Assembly: GCA_021813835.1 (NCBI GenBank)
Contig: JAKAJJ010000010.1
Coordinates: 1-12,548, forward strand
Direction of reading: 5' to 3'
Length of the DNA: 12,548 nucleotides
From: a bacterium
Lineage (GTDB): Bacteria > Patescibacteriota > Minisyncoccia > Phycocordibacterales > Phycocordibacteraceae
Each line of letters begins with the position of its first letter. Positions within the stretch are counted from its first letter, which is position 1. This document shows positions 10,085 to 12,548 of this stretch, in pieces. Below the pieces are notes generated by a model, which saw nothing but the letters and a program-made list of their open reading frames with translations, was not told the origin of the DNA and ran no database searches. Made by a program: the position numbers and the translations under genes.

Positions 10085-10828
10085 CTAGGCGAGCGCCGCG
10101 ACGAGCGCCGCGAACGTCGCCGGTTCCACGGACGCGTGCCCGACGAGGAATCCGTCGATGCCCGAACCCGCCGCGAGGGCGCGGATGTTCGCGGGCTCGA
10201 CCGATCCGCCGTAGAGAATCACGGAGCGTTCTGCGCGCTTCCCCGGCAGAAGTTCCGCAAGCACTTTGCGGATGTAGGCGGCCATTTCGGCGAGGTCCTC
10301 CGCGTCGGCGGCGGCGGCCGCGGTCTTGCCGATGGCCCACAGGGGCTCGTAGGCGACGATGACGCTTCCGCGCTCTTTCGGCGAGAGCGGTTCCACGGCC
10401 GCCGCCACCTCTTCCCGCACGAACGCGAGGTAGCGGCCCTCGCTGTCGCGCTCCGGTTCGCCGACGCAGAGGATGGGCGCAAGCCCGTGCGCGAGCGCGT
10501 GCGCCATTTTCGTCGCGACGACGGCGTTCGTGTCGCCCGCGGCGCGCCGCTCGGAATGCCCGATGATGGCGTAGGAAGCGCCCGCCGCCGCGTACGCCTG
10601 CGCGGTCGCTTCGCCGGTCCGCGCGCCGCCGGCCGTCGCCGAGACGTCCTGCGCGGAAAAGCGCACCGCCGAAGCGTTTTTGCCGGCGAGGGCGCCGAGG
10701 AAGGGCGCCGGCGGCGCGAGGACGAGCGCGTGCTTCGTGCCGCGCGAAAGGCGCTTCGCGAGCGCGGCGAGCTTCTTCGCCTTGCCGAGATCCTCGACGT
10801 ACGCCTTCCAGTTCGCAATAACGAGCAT
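10085..10828 (-). CDS. tpiA: triosephosphate isomerase
   Basis: A 247-aa TIM barrel interconverting dihydroxyacetone phosphate and glyceraldehyde 3-phosphate. Catalytic residues are visible: Asn6 and Lys8 (IANWKAY), His91 (IIGHSERR) and Glu161 (AYEPLWAIG). Phosphate-binding ILYGGSVEPANI (204-215) and GFLVGHAS follow. Loop 6, usually AIGTGKTA, reads AIGKTAAAAA, two residues shorter at the lid; this appears to be a recurring variant in reduced bacteria rather than damage. The start is firm: the frame begins directly at the first barrel strand and an extended -10 (TGGTATCAT) ends 6 nt before the ATG. The AGGAG next to the ATG is only 1 nt away, too close for a normal ribosome-binding site. pgk follows after 5 bp. 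Confidence 0.94.
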   Translation of the reverse strand: MLVIANWKAYVEDLGKAKKLAALAKRLSRGTKHALVLAPPAPFLGALAGKNASAVRFSAQDVSATAGGARTGEATAQAYAAAGASYAIIGHSERRAAGDTNAVVATKMAHALAHGLAPILCVGEPERDSEGRYLAFVREEVAAAVEPLSPKERGSVIVAYEPLWAIGKTAAAAADAEDLAEMAAYIRKVLAELLPGKRAERSVILYGGSVEPANIRALAAGSGIDGFLVGHASVEPATFAALVAALA

Positions 10829-10834
10829 GCTCCT

Positions 10835-10843
10835 ATGATACCA
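10835..10843 (-). promoter_or_regulatory. extended -10 promoter of the tpiA-pgk operon
   Basis: TGG followed by TATCAT (10835-10840), then AGGAGC and the ATG. It lies in the 22-bp gap after the pilus-gene stop codon. Transcription should start within a few bases of the ATG. Confidence 0.5.
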
Positions 10844-10850
10844 GGCCGCG

Positions 10851-12143
10851 CTAGCGGGAAATGGAGTAGGTATACGGCAGGACTGCCCACGAACCGCCCG
10901 GGCCGCTGGAGAAGCTTTGATTTTGCAGCCCGCTTTGGTATGTCACGGTCGAGTTCGGGCTCAATGTAAGCGCGTATGCGGTGATTTGGTTTGCCCCCGC
11001 GTTGTTCTTTATCAAGATGGTGCCTCTCGACGCATAGAGGATGACGCTGCTGGCGTTGTTGGCCACCGTAATGGCTGATGACCCGGAATTGGTGCTGAGC
11101 ACCATCGGGTAACTGCCGGCGTTGCCATTGCCGGAGACGGTCATATTTTGAGAGAGATTGACGGTGCCCTCGGTTGTTTCGCTCCCCGGAACGTCGGCAA
11201 TGAGTATCGCACCCTCGTTCCCCGTAGTCGGGGAAACCGTGAGGGCGGAATTGTTCTCAAAAGTGATATTTCCTTTCACCCACACCACGCCGCCGAGCGT
11301 GAGCGTGCCTTTCACGTCGAGGTCGCCGTTTATTTCTTGCGGGCCGAGCGTCTGCGAATCGCTTATCTTGTACGGCCCGGCGGTAACTCCTCCGGCCGCG
11401 GCGGTCGTCTCCCACGAACTTATCTGCGCGTCCGAGATCGGCATGTCCGCCGGCGCCGCGTCGGCGCTCCCCGGGTATTGCGTACCGCCCACGGTGCAGC
11501 CGGAAATGCTTTGGTAATACGCATTCTTGCCGATCGTGCAATTGGACAGCGAGTGCGCCCATGCCGTGCCGTCTACGATGACGCCATTGATCGACGTCGC
11601 CGGCGTCCCGCTCGCGACCGTCGCGTCTCCGGTGATCGTGCCGCTGCTATTGGTGCCGCCGGCGGAAATACTGCCGTTGGAGAAGAAACTGCCCTGTATC
11701 TCCGAACCGTTGCCCATGCTTACGCCGCCGGCGCCGACCTGCACGCCGTAATGGAAGGACACTACGGAGGTGTTCAGCCCGACGAGCGTCGTGACCGCCT
11801 TGATAGCGGTGGGGCTCGCCGCATTTGGAACGGAGCCGGTCACCGTCACGCGCTTGACATTGGTGCTCACGTCCGAAACGACGGCGGTGTAGACGCCGGC
11901 ACCAAGCGCCGTCGTTTCGCCCGCGTATTCTCCGTTCTGATTCAGCTGGTAGACCGCTTCGTCCACGCCGGCTTCGGCGAGCTCAAACGCCTGCGCGCTC
12001 GCGACAGCGTACCGGGAACCGCGCGCGGAGGTTACGATTGAACCGAGATAGGCCGTCGCGACCGTGAAGAAAATGCCGAGAAAGACAATGGCGAGAAGGA
12101 GAACGTATCCTCGGGAGAACGTGACAGAACGTCGGGAGCGCAT
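10851..12143 (-). CDS. PilX-like pilus-associated surface protein with beta-rich passenger
   Basis: A 430-aa protein. Residues 11-32 (RGYVLLLAIVFLGIFFTVATAY) form one membrane helix, followed by SAQAFELAEAGVDEAVYQL (48-66), the N-terminal pattern of PilX/minor pseudopilins. A clean prepilin-peptidase site with Glu5 is not obvious. The remaining 350 or so residues are rich in Gly, Ser, Thr, Asn and Val with short repeating strands (for example DLDVKGTLTLGGVVWVKGN and ENNSALTVSP), suggesting a surface beta-helix or beta-solenoid. Two cysteines (in SNCTIGK and SGCTVGG) could form a disulfide. It follows another pilus gene by 10 bp, consistent with an operon for a type IV pilus used in adhesion or DNA uptake. 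Specific function is inferred. Confidence 0.72.
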   Translation of the reverse strand: MRSRRSVTFSRGYVLLLAIVFLGIFFTVATAYLGSIVTSARGSRYAVASAQAFELAEAGVDEAVYQLNQNGEYAGETTALGAGVYTAVVSDVSTNVKRVTVTGSVPNAASPTAIKAVTTLVGLNTSVVSFHYGVQVGAGGVSMGNGSEIQGSFFSNGSISAGGTNSSGTITGDATVASGTPATSINGVIVDGTAWAHSLSNCTIGKNAYYQSISGCTVGGTQYPGSADAAPADMPISDAQISSWETTAAAGGVTAGPYKISDSQTLGPQEINGDLDVKGTLTLGGVVWVKGNITFENNSALTVSPTTGNEGAILIADVPGSETTEGTVNLSQNMTVSGNGNAGSYPMVLSTNSGSSAITVANNASSVILYASRGTILIKNNAGANQITAYALTLSPNSTVTYQSGLQNQSFSSGPGGSWAVLPYTYSISR

Positions 12144-12153
12144 ACGAAGACGG

Positions 12154-12548
12154 TTAATGGTTACGCAGGCTCATTGTCTCACGCTCGTGGTCGGTGAGTA
12201 GGTTCTGCCTCTCCTGCGCCCGCGTTTGCACGTCGACGGTGGTGGTGCTCACGCTGGCGAAATCGGCGCTGTTATAGGAAAAAGTCAGCGCGCTCACGGT
12301 GGAGCTGAGAAGTTTCGTGCCGGAGACGCGGCTGCTCAGGGCGTTCGATTGAAGAAGGCGGTATGCATTCGTCCCGACGGAGTAGACTGCCGCGTAGTCG
12401 TAGGTATTCGGAATGACGTTTCCGGAGCTGTCGATTGAGGGTATTTCGAGAACGAGCACTGTTGAAGATGAAGTGTACGTCGCGTTTGAGAACGCGTATG
12501 TCTGGAGGACGGCGTCGGCGGGAAGCGTGAGCGACTCCACGTCGCGCA
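12154..12548 (-). CDS. prepilin-like (PulJ/GspJ-type) protein, 5' end outside window
   Basis: The frame continues past the right edge with no stop (two further codons before the GTG at 12540), so only the C-terminal 130 residues or so are seen. They are rich in Ser, Thr and Val with alternating strands, and end in TVDVQTRAQERQNLLTDHERETMSLRNH-type sequence (the last residues are charged and helical). This looks like the globular part of a minor pseudopilin of the PulJ/GspJ type, an assignment supported mainly by the PilX-like gene 10 bp downstream. The pilin N-terminus needed for proof is outside the window. Confidence 0.5.
   Translation of the reverse strand, partial: RDVESLTLPADAVLQTYAFSNATYTSSSTVLVLEIPSIDSSGNVIPNTYDYAAVYSVGTNAYRLLQSNALSSRVSGTKLLSSTVSALTFSYNSADFASVSTTTVDVQTRAQERQNLLTDHERETMSLRNH

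Noticed and set aside
8004..10088. 694-codon plus-strand open frame
   Set aside because: It spans recJ, the HIT gene and pgk in a shadow frame. High GC makes stops rare, and the product is Arg-rich with no motif.
10080..10340. 87-residue N-terminal extension of pgk
   Set aside because: It runs through the 3' part of tpiA in another frame, and the family start is the ATG at 10079.
1..12548. tRNA, rRNA, CRISPR array, riboswitch or origin of replication
   Set aside because: No cloverleaf, rRNA motif, spaced direct repeats or other such signature was recognised when reading either strand.

Overview
The window looks like chromosomal DNA of a high-GC member of the Candidate Phyla Radiation (Patescibacteria, Parcubacteria-like). 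This is inference, not a database match. The clues are small, tightly packed genes, a ComEC without the C-terminal beta-lactamase-like domain, a PilX-like pilus gene with a large beta-rich passenger, a CofE-like ligase away from any F420 genes, lineage-type variants of triosephosphate isomerase and superoxide dismutase, and -10 boxes lying only 6-9 nt upstream of many start codons.

Layout. Positions 1-1104 (+) hold the 3' end of a sphingomyelin-synthase-like PAP2 membrane enzyme and a CofE-like amide ligase. These converge on a transglutaminase-like protein (minus, 1101-1754) and a secreted 3D-domain protein (minus, 1878-2441), with a terminator hairpin at 1801-1828. Positions 2520-3452 are an IS481-type insertion sequence. 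It sits 3 bp beyond a 22-bp palindrome in the 3D-gene promoter and is followed by a fragment of an IS30-type transposase (3487-3720). An Fe/Mn-type superoxide dismutase (+, 3753-4361) overlaps the 3' end of comEC (minus, 4283-5812) tail to tail. Upstream of comEC lie a second 22-bp palindrome, a short remnant of another comEC 5' end, and a GC-poor csaA. Then come rnhA and recJ (minus), a divergent HIT hydrolase (+), and the glycolytic pair tpiA-pgk (minus). Two pilus genes (minus) run off the right edge.

Function. recJ and rnhA serve DNA repair and RNA/DNA hybrid removal. comEC and the pilus genes fit a natural-competence route, with a pilus capturing DNA and a channel importing it. tpiA-pgk is a two-gene glycolysis operon. 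sod, csaA and the HIT hydrolase are housekeeping or stress functions. No complete new multi-gene system is evident.

The best hunt leads are: (i) a 41-nt palindrome embedded in frame in comEC, like a mobile palindromic element; (ii) a decayed second comEC start directly upstream of comEC; (iii) two 22-bp palindromes sharing the core TTGnCnnTATAnnGnCAA; (iv) a consistent leaderless-promoter architecture. No tRNA, rRNA or CRISPR was seen.
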